Below are positions 16,186-24,920 of a stretch of 60,354 nucleotides of DNA, piece after piece. Source of the stretch: JAZMZS01 sp045120955 (lineage in GTDB: Bacteria > Bacillota > Clostridia > Oscillospirales > CAG-272); assembly GCA_045120955.1 (NCBI GenBank), contig JBGVFH010000063.1:1-60354 (forward strand), in the 5' to 3' direction. Under the pieces are notes generated by a model that was given only the letters and a program-made list of their open reading frames with translations, made no database searches and was not told the DNA's origin. Every line of letters starts with the position of its first letter. Position 1 is the first letter of the stretch. The translations under genes were made by a program, and so were the position numbers.

Positions 16186-16797
16186 ATGCGGCAAAAAAAC
16201 AGTGACACAAAGCATAAAATTACCGAATTTATTGACGGCTTTTATTTTGAGAGGGGGATGGCTCCCACTATCCGTGAGATAGAATCAGGCACGGGGATTC
16301 CCAGACCTACCGTGCAGAGGTATCTTACTGCGATGCGTGACTCTGGGGAGATAGAATACAACGGCGGCAGACGCAGAATAGAGACGGAGCGCACACAGAA
16401 GATAGCTGACGGCGGTTATGTTCAGGTTGCGGTAGTCGGCTCGATTGCGTGCGGACCGCTCGGCTTTGCAGAGGAGAATATCGAGGAATATTTTAGGCTT
16501 CCTGCATCCTTTGTAGGAGAGGGGTCGTACTATCTTTTGCGTGCAAGGGGTGACTCGATGACGGGTGCGGGTATTGACAACGGTGATCTTGTTCTTGTCA
16601 GAAAGCAGCCGACAGCCGAAGAGGGGAATATCGTGGTCGCACTCGTCGACGGGGAAGCAACGCTCAAGCGCTTTTATCGGATGAAAAATGCAAATACATT
16701 TCGCCTTCATCCCGAAAACAGCGAATACGAGGATATTATCGTTGACAGCCTGTCAATTCAAGGCGTCGCCACAAATGTTATAAAAAAGCTGAACTGA
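16186..16797 (+). CDS. LexA-like self-cleaving transcriptional repressor
   Basis: 203 residues. The N-terminal winged-helix domain resembles LexA (APTIREIESGTGIPRPTVQRYL, about 26-48). The C-terminal S24 peptidase domain has VGSIACGPLGFAEENIE around the scissile bond, catalytic Ser 124 in GDSM, and Lys 161 in ATLKRF. The predicted cleavage site is Cys 89-Gly 90 rather than the usual Ala-Gly of LexA; Cys-Gly is the cleaved bond of UmuD. DNA damage plus RecA would normally trigger cleavage. ATG 16186 is chosen over GTG 16180. No SOS gene is adjacent, so it may be a second LexA paralogue controlling its own small regulon. Confidence 0.85.
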   Translation: MRQKNSDTKHKITEFIDGFYFERGMAPTIREIESGTGIPRPTVQRYLTAMRDSGEIEYNGGRRRIETERTQKIADGGYVQVAVVGSIACGPLGFAEENIEEYFRLPASFVGEGSYYLLRARGDSMTGAGIDNGDLVLVRKQPTAEEGNIVVALVDGEATLKRFYRMKNANTFRLHPENSEYEDIIVDSLSIQGVATNVIKKLN

Positions 16798-16900
16798 CAA
16801 AAGCGGGGTGCGTGTGTCCGCAAAAAGAGAAGAAAGCAAGCGGCAAGCTTGACACAAGGCATTTTTAGCACATTATCTGAGAACTTGAAAAAAAATAAAA

Positions 16901-16968
16901 ACCGTTACATAAAAACTGTTACGAGACGGGAATGGTGTCTCGCTTGGGTGTTTATGTAACGGTCTTTT
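16901..16968. terminator. Long bidirectional terminator
   Basis: ACCGTTACATAAA (16901-16913) pairs with TTTATGTAACGGT (16951-16963), and an inner CGAGAC (16922-16927) pairs with GTCTCG (16937-16942). A run rich in A precedes and TCTTTT follows, so it can stop both the LexA-like gene and the convergent gene at 16974. Confidence 0.8.
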
Positions 16969-16973
16969 CGTTT

Positions 16974-17429
16974 TTATTCAATTATGTCCTCTACAAAATC
17001 GGTGAGCCATTGTTCAATGCCGTGCATCTTGGTTTTTGCGCCGGATGCTTTTTGCACAGCGCCCTTTTTTGCATTGCTGACAGCGCCGCTTATTTTATCT
17101 GCTGCGTGCTCAAAAATATTTTCAGCCTGCTCTTTTATGTACGGCTTTTTCAGCATCGCAACCTTGTACAGCCGCTTTGCCGTATGTATCTGATCTGCCA
17201 ACAGACCAAAGGAAGTGAACGTATACGTATGCACCGTTTCCGGCTCAGAGCCTTGCTCCTCATCAAAATTACTGCTTGTTTTATATGACAGCTTATACAG
17301 CGGAGCATGATATGTTGTTTCTCCGTTTTTCTTTTCAACTCTGTATGGGACAAACAGAGAGACTGCATATCCTGTGATAAGTGTTGTTTTCATGATTGTC
17401 AGCATGGTTTGCGAAATGCTCTTTGACAT
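16974..17429 (-). CDS. Hypothetical protein, 151 residues
   Basis: I do not recognise the family. The N-terminal ~30 residues are moderately hydrophobic (TMLTIMKTTLITGYAVSLFV), followed by a polar, lysine-rich region and a helical C-terminal half with an Ala/Lys stretch (SNAKKGAVQKASGAKTKM). AAAGGAGA precedes ATG 17429 at good spacing, and a promoter with TTGTTT/TACAAT lies at 17490-17518. It is a single-gene unit. Confidence 0.65.
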   Translation of the reverse strand: MSKSISQTMLTIMKTTLITGYAVSLFVPYRVEKKNGETTYHAPLYKLSYKTSSNFDEEQGSEPETVHTYTFTSFGLLADQIHTAKRLYKVAMLKKPYIKEQAENIFEHAADKISGAVSNAKKGAVQKASGAKTKMHGIEQWLTDFVEDIIE

Positions 17430-17489
17430 TGTTATCTCCTTTCTTTTTCTGTAAATGATATTTTGAAAGGTCGTTTATATACTAAGCAT

Positions 17490-17518
17490 ATTGTATCACA
17501 TATAATAAAATAAAACAA
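17490..17518 (-). promoter_or_regulatory. Promoter for the 151-residue protein gene
   Basis: Minus strand TTGTTT, 17-nt spacer, TACAAT. Confidence 0.5.
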
Positions 17519-17559
17519 GGGATATTTGCCGTTTTTCGTTCAAAAATGCTTCTCCGTAC

Positions 17560-17588
17560 TTGACGAAGACTCTGATACCGGCTATAAT
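17560..17588 (+). promoter_or_regulatory. Sigma-A promoter for the CBS-domain gene
   Basis: TTGACG (17560-17565), 17-nt spacer, perfect TATAAT (17583-17588). Confidence 0.75.
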
Positions 17589-17649
17589 TTAATTGTAAAG
17601 TTATTTAATACATACGCCGGTTGGGAAACGGATATTTTTCGGAGGCTAT

Positions 17650-18336
17650 ATGAGCAAAACTGAGCTTTTTCTTGATAAATACAAACAGCTTGAAGAAACG
17701 GTGAGAAAAAAATTCGGCGGAGCGGGTTCTGTGTCGAGGCTTGAGACTTTGCCTGAATTTCGCCGTATGTCCGCAAAAATAAAATATTGCAGAGAGCTTC
17801 GCAACATTCTCCAGCATAACCCAAAGCTCAACGGCGAGTGGGGCGTCGAGGTAAACGACCGAATGATCAGTTTTCTCGATGAACTTATACTCATGATAAA
17901 AAAGCCGCCGAGAATATGCGACAATGCTATAGGGATAAAGGATATCCTTTACGCAAAGCTTGGCTCAAGCGTTCTTGACACTATGAAAATAATGAAGCAG
18001 AGAGACATTTCAAAGATACCAGTGCTTGACGGCGGCTGTGTTGTGGGCATCTTTTCATATGCATCGGTGTTTTCGTACGTTCTTGCAAACAGCGGACTTC
18101 CCGACTATAAAACGGTTTTTTCGGATATTATGTCGGATATATCTATAGATGGGGATCACAGCAAATATTACAGATTTGCAAAATGGAACGAGTACCGCTC
18201 GGAGATCCAACGGATGTTTGACGAGGCGTATGACAACCATATCAGAATAAAGCTGGTGCTCCTGACAAGGGACGGAACAAGAAACGAAAAGCTGATGGGG
18301 ATAGTCACCCCGTGGGAGCTGTTAGACACGGAATAA
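17650..18336 (+). CDS. CBS-domain protein with an N-terminal helical domain
   Basis: 228 residues, soluble. Residues 1-85 are helical with an R-x-x-LQH motif (RELRNILQH) reminiscent of HEPN/DUF4145-like domains. Residues ~95-225 hold two CBS motifs (DTMKIMKQRDISKIPVLDGG and a second ending LMGIVTPWELL). CBS pairs usually bind adenosine nucleotides and gate a partner. No partner is adjacent, so its target is unknown. CGGAGG lies 8 nt upstream of ATG 17650. Confidence 0.75.
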   Translation: MSKTELFLDKYKQLEETVRKKFGGAGSVSRLETLPEFRRMSAKIKYCRELRNILQHNPKLNGEWGVEVNDRMISFLDELILMIKKPPRICDNAIGIKDILYAKLGSSVLDTMKIMKQRDISKIPVLDGGCVVGIFSYASVFSYVLANSGLPDYKTVFSDIMSDISIDGDHSKYYRFAKWNEYRSEIQRMFDEAYDNHIRIKLVLLTRDGTRNEKLMGIVTPWELLDTE

Positions 18337-18340
18337 AAGA

Positions 18341-18389
18341 AAGTGCTGTACAAATGCACCGAGATGGTGCGTTTATACAGCACTTTTGT
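18341..18389. terminator. Terminator after the CBS-domain gene
   Basis: AAGTGCTGTA (18341-18350) pairs with TACAGCACTT (18376-18385), with inner GCACC/GGTGC and a GAGAT loop, then TTGTTTT. On the minus strand TTTCTTTTATT follows the stem, so it may also end the convergent transcript. Confidence 0.8.
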
Positions 18390-18423
18390 TTTGCAGAAAA
18401 ATTGCAGATCTTGCCGTTATTTT

Positions 18424-18651
18424 TCAGTGATGATAATCCTTTAGGCGGATGGTATATTCGTTATATATCTGCATATATTTTTTGTATACTTTTTCGCTTA
18501 TCTTTCGCTCGGAAAACAGCTCTTGCGCTCGTGTGCCGAGCTTTTTTCTTTCGTTGTGGGCGGGCTCCTTATAGTTGTTTTGGAGATTTATTTTCATGTT
18601 TTTTACTATGCTCTCCAGCTCTCGCTCACCCTTGGATTTAAAAATATTCAT
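18424..18651 (-). CDS. Small basic hypothetical protein
   Basis: 75 residues, Lys/Glu rich, predicted helical throughout (ELESIVKNMKINLQNN and ELFSERKISEKVYKKYMQIY). No membrane segment. It starts 18 nt after the stop of the 606-residue surface protein gene on the same strand and probably shares its transcript. The ribosome binding site GGGCGAGA is weak. Function unknown. Confidence 0.55.
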   Translation of the reverse strand: MNIFKSKGERELESIVKNMKINLQNNYKEPAHNERKKLGTRAQELFSERKISEKVYKKYMQIYNEYTIRLKDYHH

Positions 18652-18669
18652 TGTCTCGCCCTGCTTTTG

Positions 18670-20490
18670 TTATTTTTTATCTTTATTGACGTCATCATCT
18701 GGTTTTTTGTCTTTTTCGTCTGCTTTTGTCAGGTTCGGGGCAGTATTTGCCGTTTTTCTCTTTTTTCTTATTATTACAGTTACAGCCACAGCCGCCGAAC
18801 ACAGTGCTGCGACAGTTATTATTATGATGACCGTTGCAGTAATGGGATTTTCGCTGATAGCCTGTGTGATATCGTCTCCGATAATGAGTGCGAGTCCCTT
18901 TTTTACAAATATATCGGATATGAATATACTGTAGTATTTCTCTTCGGTCTTTCTCTCGGCGCCTTCATAGGTGCAGGTACTGTCGATCACGGCATACAGC
19001 TTGAAGCTCCCTTTTTCGTTTGGAGCGGTGATGCCGCTTTCGTATGCATAGTAGTACCTCTGCCCATCCTCACCCTCGAGCATATATCCGCTTATTTTGC
19101 TGACCTCGGACACCTTTCCCAACAGCCCGATATATTCATAGATGTCGGAGTCCGAGTAAAGAGAGCTTATCGTGATGGCGGGCAGGGTGTCACCTGCCTT
19201 GTATTTTTCCTCGAGCTGTACCGAGCTTTTGCATACGAGATCATACCGTAGCTCAATATATGCCGTGGTGCTTGTTCCCGTATAGCAAAGATATGCCTTG
19301 CCGCTGTCGCTTATATAAGCGTTGTAGCAAAATGCGGTGGGGTTCGTTTCCGAGCAGTATGAGCCGAAACGGCGCAGGGGATATACGGAATTATGTGACA
19401 GTCCCGCCTTGTCGGATACAAGAGAGAAATATTTGTGTTCTTTTCTGTCGCACAAATATGTGATGACCGAGCCTTGCTCTGCCGTGAGCGAAAACAGCTT
19501 TATCTCTCTGTTTTTGATGTCCGAGAAAGGAAAATCCTCCATGAGCGATGCAATTTTTTCGCTGTCGTACATAAGCGCAGAGTCAGAAATATCAAGCTCG
19601 CCCTTGTACGGAAGAGTCAGCTCTTCTGTGACATAGTCCGAGTGAAGCAGCAGGTCCGCTTCAAGCTCAAATGCTCCGCTCGAGAAGACGAACAGATACG
19701 ATTTTCCGCTGTAGTCAAGCTCGACCGCAGCACCGCAGGCATATTCATCGGTTTCGCTTGCGTTATGTGAGGTGTATACGTCTGCCTCTTTTGTATAAAG
19801 GACACAATACGGTGTGAGCGTGTCGGGGGTGTTTAGCTTAAAGCTGAAAATTGAGCCTGCATCATGCTCAAACTCGAATATGCTGACCTTATATTGGCCG
19901 GACTCGGAGTACATACTGTTTGTGTATATTTTATCAAGCTCCTCGGTTTTGTGCGTGTTTGGGCTGTATCCGAGCGAGCTTGGGAATGAGCCGAGTGTAT
20001 TTGTCTTATAGCTGTCGGTCGACGATATTTCAAAATCGCACACAAAAGTCCCCTCTGATGCCGATCTGTCAGAGAAAACTGCGTGATATATTCCGCTGTA
20101 CCCCGCAATAAAGCTGAGGTGAGCCTTGCCGTCGAAGCTATCAGAGGAAGCTTTGCATATCAGCTTTGCGCTGTCGCTGTATACGGCGGCGGTTACGTTG
20201 CTATATCCTGCAGTCCCGCTCTCGGTGCTTGTACCGTGAGAAAAATACACGCTGACGATACTGCCTGCCTCGGCATAAAAAGCATAGGAGTGCTCGTCAA
20301 GGATATTGTGTTCTGCCGTGTCTGCGCTATCCTTTTTGTGCGAGAAGATACATTGAGAGATATATGGCAGTTCACGTACGTCCCCGTATCTGCTTTTATA
20401 TAAGCTTTCGTCCGCCTGTGAGCTTATCTTCAGCGTGCCTGTACATAAAAGACACACGGCAAAAAATATTGAAAAAAGCTTTTTTATCAT
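18670..20490 (-). CDS. Large surface-anchored protein of unknown function
   Basis: 606 residues. Signal peptide at 1-25 (KKLFSIFFAVCLLCTGTL), a long Ser/Tyr/Asp-rich extracellular part (26-545) with beta-strand-like periodicity, one membrane helix near 549-573 (ITATVIIIITVAALCSAAV), and a cytoplasmic tail of 32 residues that is almost all Lys, Asp and Glu. The segment SYYYSKxE-like GQRYYYAYESG and VIDSTCTY near 480-510 resemble a small beta domain repeated in other clostridial surface proteins, but I do not recognise the family. GGAGAG precedes ATG 20490. It is followed by a 75-residue basic protein. Confidence 0.7.
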   Translation of the reverse strand: MIKKLFSIFFAVCLLCTGTLKISSQADESLYKSRYGDVRELPYISQCIFSHKKDSADTAEHNILDEHSYAFYAEAGSIVSVYFSHGTSTESGTAGYSNVTAAVYSDSAKLICKASSDSFDGKAHLSFIAGYSGIYHAVFSDRSASEGTFVCDFEISSTDSYKTNTLGSFPSSLGYSPNTHKTEELDKIYTNSMYSESGQYKVSIFEFEHDAGSIFSFKLNTPDTLTPYCVLYTKEADVYTSHNASETDEYACGAAVELDYSGKSYLFVFSSGAFELEADLLLHSDYVTEELTLPYKGELDISDSALMYDSEKIASLMEDFPFSDIKNREIKLFSLTAEQGSVITYLCDRKEHKYFSLVSDKAGLSHNSVYPLRRFGSYCSETNPTAFCYNAYISDSGKAYLCYTGTSTTAYIELRYDLVCKSSVQLEEKYKAGDTLPAITISSLYSDSDIYEYIGLLGKVSEVSKISGYMLEGEDGQRYYYAYESGITAPNEKGSFKLYAVIDSTCTYEGAERKTEEKYYSIFISDIFVKKGLALIIGDDITQAISENPITATVIIIITVAALCSAAVAVTVIIRKKRKTANTAPNLTKADEKDKKPDDDVNKDKK

Positions 20491-20616
20491 AAAGGAGCTC
20501 TCCGTATAATATTATATAAAAAATGTACAAGCATATTCTATCAAAATAAGCATGACGTGTCAAGTGATGTAAGCACGGAGCAAATAAAATAAATTTTTTG
20601 TTTTTTATTTTTTCGG

Positions 20617-20645
20617 TTGCATTTAGCAAAAGTATGTTATATAAT
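20617..20645 (+). promoter_or_regulatory. Promoter for mreB
   Basis: TTGCAT (20617-20622), 17-nt spacer, TATAAT (20640-20645). The rest of 20491-20750 is very A/T rich; an AGAGCA-AA-TGCTCT hairpin lies at 20720-20733 in the leader. Confidence 0.65.
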
Positions 20646-20750
20646 ATTATTGATAACGGATAAAATCCGAAAGTATGCCCAAAAAGGGTGTAATTTTTAT
20701 TTTATATATAATATGACAGAAGAGCAAATGCTCTTTGAAAGGATAAACGA

Positions 20751-21752
20751 ATGGGAAAGGATGTAGGCATTGACCTTGGAACTGCGACTGTTCTTGTCTA
20801 TGTAAAGGGCAAGGGTATCGTGGTAAACGAGCCGTCCGTGGTTGCGCTTGACAGAGACACTATGAGACTGCGCAAGGTCGGCAGAGAGGCCCGAGAGATG
20901 CTCGGAAGGACCCCCGAAAATATAATTGCGCTACGTCCGCTGCGAGACGGAGTAATCAGCAAATACGATATTACACAGCAGATGATACAGTATTTTCTCA
21001 AAAAAGCGTGCGGCAATCAGGTGTTCAAGCCGAGAATGGTCATATGCATTCCCAGCGGTGTCACCGAGGTTGAGAAGAGAGCTGTGCTTGATGCGGCGAC
21101 TCAGGCAGGCTCGAAAAAGACGTATCTTGTAGAGGAGCCGGTTGCGGCGGCCATGGGAGCGGGTATTGACATTACGCTGCCTACGGGAAACATGGTGGTC
21201 GATATAGGCGGAGGCACGACCGATATTGCGGTAATATCGCTTAATTACGTTGTTGTATCCGATTCTATAAAGGTAGCGGGAGACAAGTTTGACGAGGCGA
21301 TCATACGCTACGTCAGAAAAAAACATAAGCTGCTCATCGGTGAGATGACAGCGGAGCTCATAAAACGGAAAATAGGCACGGTTTGGGATGTTGACGACAA
21401 GCTGTACATAGATATCAAGGGAAGATGCCTTGTGCAAGGCTTGCCGAAGGTGGTGCGTCTTTATTCCTCCGAGATGCTCGAGGCATTGGAGGAGCCTATA
21501 TCGCTGATCATCGAATCGGTAAGAGGCGTGGTTGAGAAAACACCGCCCGAGCTTGTCGGTGATATACTTAACAACGGAATCATACTGACGGGCGGCGGAT
21601 GCCTTTTGCGCGGACTTGACAAGCTCATCAGCTATGTGACGGGCATCAAGACCGTTATCGCAAAAAATCCTGAAAGATGCGTCGCGCTCGGCACGGGCAA
21701 GTGCCTCGAAAATTTGTCGGCAATGCCTGAGGTGCACATAACGGATTTTTGA
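20751..21752 (+). CDS. mreB: Actin-like cell-shape protein MreB/Mbl
   Basis: 333 residues, the normal length. Actin-fold ATP-binding motifs are intact: phosphate 1 GIDLGTATVLVY, phosphate 2 MVVDIGGGTTDIAVIS, adenosine motif IILTGGGCLLRGL. Filaments under the membrane guide lateral wall synthesis. It is not accompanied by mreC or mreD and has its own promoter and terminator, as is common for the Mbl/MreBH paralogues of Gram-positive bacteria. ATG 20751 follows AAAGGAT. Confidence 0.92.
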   Translation: MGKDVGIDLGTATVLVYVKGKGIVVNEPSVVALDRDTMRLRKVGREAREMLGRTPENIIALRPLRDGVISKYDITQQMIQYFLKKACGNQVFKPRMVICIPSGVTEVEKRAVLDAATQAGSKKTYLVEEPVAAAMGAGIDITLPTGNMVVDIGGGTTDIAVISLNYVVVSDSIKVAGDKFDEAIIRYVRKKHKLLIGEMTAELIKRKIGTVWDVDDKLYIDIKGRCLVQGLPKVVRLYSSEMLEALEEPISLIIESVRGVVEKTPPELVGDILNNGIILTGGGCLLRGLDKLISYVTGIKTVIAKNPERCVALGTGKCLENLSAMPEVHITDF

Positions 21753-21805
21753 TGAGCGGTGTGCGTTCGGTCATTATTTCGGTATTGATAATACAGACTT
21801 TACAA

Positions 21806-21829
21806 AACGGTGCCGAGAGCGCCGTTTTT
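21806..21829 (+). terminator. Intrinsic terminator after mreB
   Basis: AACGGTGC (21806-21813), loop CGAGA, GCGCCGTT (21819-21826) then TTT. Confidence 0.75.
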
Positions 21830-21871
21830 ATTACAACTGAGCTTTGATGTTTGAATCGAGGATTGATAAAA

Positions 21872-23290
21872 TTGTCAGCAGTCATTAAGAGAATAGGAAG
21901 CTTTTTTACCTCGGAGGGGATGCTCGGAAAGTCCGAGCGGTTAGGGGAGCTTGATAGTACGAAAAGTGTGTATAAATGCTTTTTCATGCTTGCATGGCCG
22001 GCTATAGCGGAATCTATGCTGACAGCCCTCACCGGCTTTGTCGATACGGCAATGGTAGGGACGCTCGGCGATGCGGCGATAGCGGCAGTCGGACTTACAA
22101 ATCAGCCGAGATTGCTGTTTTGGTCGCTTTTTACGACGCTCAATCTCGGAGTTCTTGCGGTCGTATCGAGGAAAAAAGGAGAGGGAGACAGAGAAGCGGC
22201 AAATACGTGTCTTCATCAAGGGCTGAGTGTGTGCGCCGTACTTGCTGTTCTTATTCTTGCTGTTTCTTTGTTTTTTGCAGAGCCGCTGATGCGTTTTGCC
22301 GGAGCGGGTCCTGATGTCATTGACGATTCAGTCGAGTATTACCGAATTATCATGCTCGGTCTTTGCATATATTCGTTTGCTCTGTGTATCAATGCGGCTC
22401 AACGGGGTTCATCGAACACAAGGATAGCTTTTCACACATCGGCTACGCTCAATGTTGTAAACGTGGTGCTCAATTACCTGCTCATAGGCGGAAACTTCGG
22501 TTTTCCCGCTCTGGGAGTTAAGGGAGCCGCAATAGCAACGCTGTGCGGAAATATTGCGGGACTTACGGTTGCGATAGCTTCGCTTTTAAAAAAGAACGGA
22601 TATCTCTTTTTGGATATTCGTTGTTGCTTTGCTTTTGACAAAAAGCATCTGTCGATGATGTGGCAGGTGTCGAGCGGAGCGGCTGTAGAGCAGCTGCTTG
22701 TCAGAATAGGCTTTTTCGCTTTTGCAAAGATCGTGGCGGAGCTGGGTACCGAGAGCTTTGCGGCGCACCAGATAGGCATGAATATAGTCAGTCTGTCTTT
22801 TGCCTGCGGTGACGGGCTTGGCGTTGCGGCATCGGCTCTTGTGGGACAAAATCTCGGACGAAAAAGACCTGATATGTCTATCGTATATGGAAAGGCGGGT
22901 CAGCGTGTCGGATTTGTTTTCTCGGTTGTGCTGTTCGTTGTTTTCACGCTCTTTCCATACCAAATAATAGGCGTGTTTACGGATACACCGAATGTCACGG
23001 AGCTTACTCACGGGATAATGCTTTTTATCTCATTTACCAGCATCACACAGATAAGTCAGGTCATTTTCAGCGGATGTCTCAGAGGAGCAGGTGACACAAA
23101 ATACATGGCAGTTGTCTCTTTTTTCTCCATAGCGCTTTTCAGACCTGTGCTGTGCTACATTTTCTGCTTTCCGTGCGGATTTGACGTTGTGGGAGCTTGG
23201 ATAGCGCTGTTTATTGACCAAACGGTCAGGTGCGTTTTTTCATCCGTGCGTTTTAATCGCGGAAAATGGACAAAAATAAAATTGGGATAA
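21872..23290 (+). CDS. MATE-family multidrug/metabolite exporter
   Basis: 472 residues with twelve hydrophobic segments in two similar halves. The MATE signature regions are visible: ALTGFVDTAMVGTLGDAAIAAVG in the first half and AAHQIGMNIVSLSFACGDGL in the second. Members exchange Na+ or H+ for cationic drugs or metabolites. The start is taken as TTG 21872, nine nt after GAGGA; TTG 21851 lies upstream of that site and is rejected. Substrate unknown; no drug regulator is adjacent. Confidence 0.9.
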   Translation: MSAVIKRIGSFFTSEGMLGKSERLGELDSTKSVYKCFFMLAWPAIAESMLTALTGFVDTAMVGTLGDAAIAAVGLTNQPRLLFWSLFTTLNLGVLAVVSRKKGEGDREAANTCLHQGLSVCAVLAVLILAVSLFFAEPLMRFAGAGPDVIDDSVEYYRIIMLGLCIYSFALCINAAQRGSSNTRIAFHTSATLNVVNVVLNYLLIGGNFGFPALGVKGAAIATLCGNIAGLTVAIASLLKKNGYLFLDIRCCFAFDKKHLSMMWQVSSGAAVEQLLVRIGFFAFAKIVAELGTESFAAHQIGMNIVSLSFACGDGLGVAASALVGQNLGRKRPDMSIVYGKAGQRVGFVFSVVLFVVFTLFPYQIIGVFTDTPNVTELTHGIMLFISFTSITQISQVIFSGCLRGAGDTKYMAVVSFFSIALFRPVLCYIFCFPCGFDVVGAWIALFIDQTVRCVFSSVRFNRGKWTKIKLG

Positions 23291-23340
23291 CAAATTTGTA
23301 AACATACAGTCAAAACACAAATAACCAACTCGGAGGTCAT

Positions 23341-24780
23341 ATGGATTACAGCTCATACAAATGCAGGCGTATGCTCGAATATTTTGAAGAAATATCAAAA
23401 ATCCCGAGAGCATCCTACAAAGAGGATAAGATCGCAGACTATCTTTGCAATTTTGCAAAAGAGAGAGGCATATACTGTGTGCGGGATGCGTTCCACAACG
23501 TGTTTATGCGCATACAGGGAACACAGGGCAGAGAGGATGAGCCGCCCGTGCTTCTTCAAGGGCATACGGATATGGTGTGTGAGGCTGAGTTCGGCATTGA
23601 GTGGAATACTCGGTCGGAGGGTGTCAAGACATATGTTGAAGGCGACTTTATAAAAGCTGACGGAACCACCCTCGGAGGAGATGACGGAGCGGCGGTAGGT
23701 GCGATGCTTGCTATCCTTGACGGTGCGCTGGCATCCCATCCGCCGATAGAGTGCCTTTTCACGACGTGTGAGGAGGTCGGTCTTGACGGCATGAAAAACT
23801 TTGATATGTCAAATATCAGCGCCAGAAGAATGATAAACCTCGACAGCGAGACAGAGGGCGAGGCTGTCATATCATGTGCCGGAGGTGTGCGGACGGATAT
23901 TTTTTTAAGGACGGATTTTTGCTCGTTTGACAGAACGGCACTCAAAATCACCGTAAAGGGACTGTGCGGAGGGCACAGCGGTGCCGATATCCATCTTGGC
24001 AGAGCAAACGCAAACAAGGTGCTTGCAACTGTGCTCAAGGTGCTGATGAAGGATACAAGGACGAATATTGCCGGAATTTTCGGCGGAACGAAAGACAATG
24101 CGATAACAAGAAGCGCCGAGGCTGTCATTTCCGTAAAGGACGTCAATGCCGCAAAAGAAGCAGTCGGTATGCTTTATGATAAAATAAAGGCAACTCTCTC
24201 TGAAGACGACAGAGCAAGCTTTGATATAATATGCGAAAAAACTGAGGCGCCCGATACGATGTGCGGGCACGAAACGGGTGTTGCACTGGTAAAGCTGCTC
24301 TCGCTTCTTCCGTGCGGAGTTATGGAGTGGATCGACGAGGACAGAGGCATGGTGGAGTCGAGCTGCAACATCGGTGTTGTCAGCACGGATGACGAGGGCT
24401 TTAGAATAATTGTTTCAAGCCGCTCAAACGACGAGGCAAAGCTTGACGGTCTTGTACAGATACTCGATAATTTTGCACAGCTTTACGGATGCCGTATCGA
24501 GCACAGAAACAGATATCCCGGCTGGAAAAACGCAAACGGAAGTCCCGTAGAGTCGCTGTATAAAAACGTGTACCGCTCACTGTTCGGCGTGTACCCGAAT
24601 ATTTGCGCTATACACGCAGGGCTTGAGTGCGGTCTTGTTAAAAAGGCAATTCCCGATATGGATATTATCTCTATCGGACCGACGATACTTGACATCCATA
24701 CCCCCAGAGAGAGAATGTCACTCTCTTCGTGTGACAAATTCTGGCTCACACTTGAAAAAATGCTCATGGACAGAGCATAA
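23341..24780 (+). CDS. pepD: Aminoacyl-histidine (Xaa-His) dipeptidase, M20 family
   Basis: 479 residues. Zinc-ligand and catalytic motifs of PepD-type M20C peptidases are present: LLQGHTDMV (His and Asp), TLGGDDGAAVGAML (bridging Asp), FTTCEEVGLDGM (catalytic Glu-Glu), NLDSETEGE, and the C-terminal zinc His in IGPTILDIHTPRE. It cleaves short peptides such as carnosine-like dipeptides in the cytoplasm. CGGAGG precedes ATG 23341. It starts 50 nt after the MATE gene with no terminator between them, so they may be co-transcribed. Confidence 0.93.
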   Translation: MDYSSYKCRRMLEYFEEISKIPRASYKEDKIADYLCNFAKERGIYCVRDAFHNVFMRIQGTQGREDEPPVLLQGHTDMVCEAEFGIEWNTRSEGVKTYVEGDFIKADGTTLGGDDGAAVGAMLAILDGALASHPPIECLFTTCEEVGLDGMKNFDMSNISARRMINLDSETEGEAVISCAGGVRTDIFLRTDFCSFDRTALKITVKGLCGGHSGADIHLGRANANKVLATVLKVLMKDTRTNIAGIFGGTKDNAITRSAEAVISVKDVNAAKEAVGMLYDKIKATLSEDDRASFDIICEKTEAPDTMCGHETGVALVKLLSLLPCGVMEWIDEDRGMVESSCNIGVVSTDDEGFRIIVSSRSNDEAKLDGLVQILDNFAQLYGCRIEHRNRYPGWKNANGSPVESLYKNVYRSLFGVYPNICAIHAGLECGLVKKAIPDMDIISIGPTILDIHTPRERMSLSSCDKFWLTLEKMLMDRA

Positions 24781-24787
24781 TTGCCAA

Positions 24788-24827
24788 TATACAGAAAAAA
24801 TGTGCCGAGAGGCACATTTTTTCTGTA
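24788..24827. terminator. Strong bidirectional terminator after pepD
   Basis: ATACAGAAAAAATGTGCC (24788-24805) and GGCACATTTTTTCTGTAT (24810-24827) form a perfect 18-bp stem with a GAGA loop and carry A and T runs within the arms. Confidence 0.85.
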
Positions 24828-24848
24828 TATGTATATTGTATGAAAGCG

Positions 24849-24911
24849 GTATTGCGGCATATGTGCTTGCCTTGCAATACATAAAAAGCTCCGCAGAAAT
24901 ACGGAGCTTTT
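24849..24911 (-). terminator. Two stem-loops ending the convergent small membrane protein gene
   Basis: AAAAGCTCCG (24884-24893) pairs with CGGAGCTTTT (24902-24911), giving a T run on either strand. Just beyond it GTATTGC-GGCA (24849-24859) pairs with TGCC/GCAATAC (24868-24880). The first one lies directly after the stop of the minus-strand gene at 24921. Confidence 0.75.
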
Positions 24912-24920
24912 ATGTACAGA

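Noticed and set aside
24849..24880. Riboswitch or small RNA between pepD and the small membrane gene
   Set aside because: It lies between two convergent genes and beside two terminators, with no promoter visible; a transcript end is the simpler reading.
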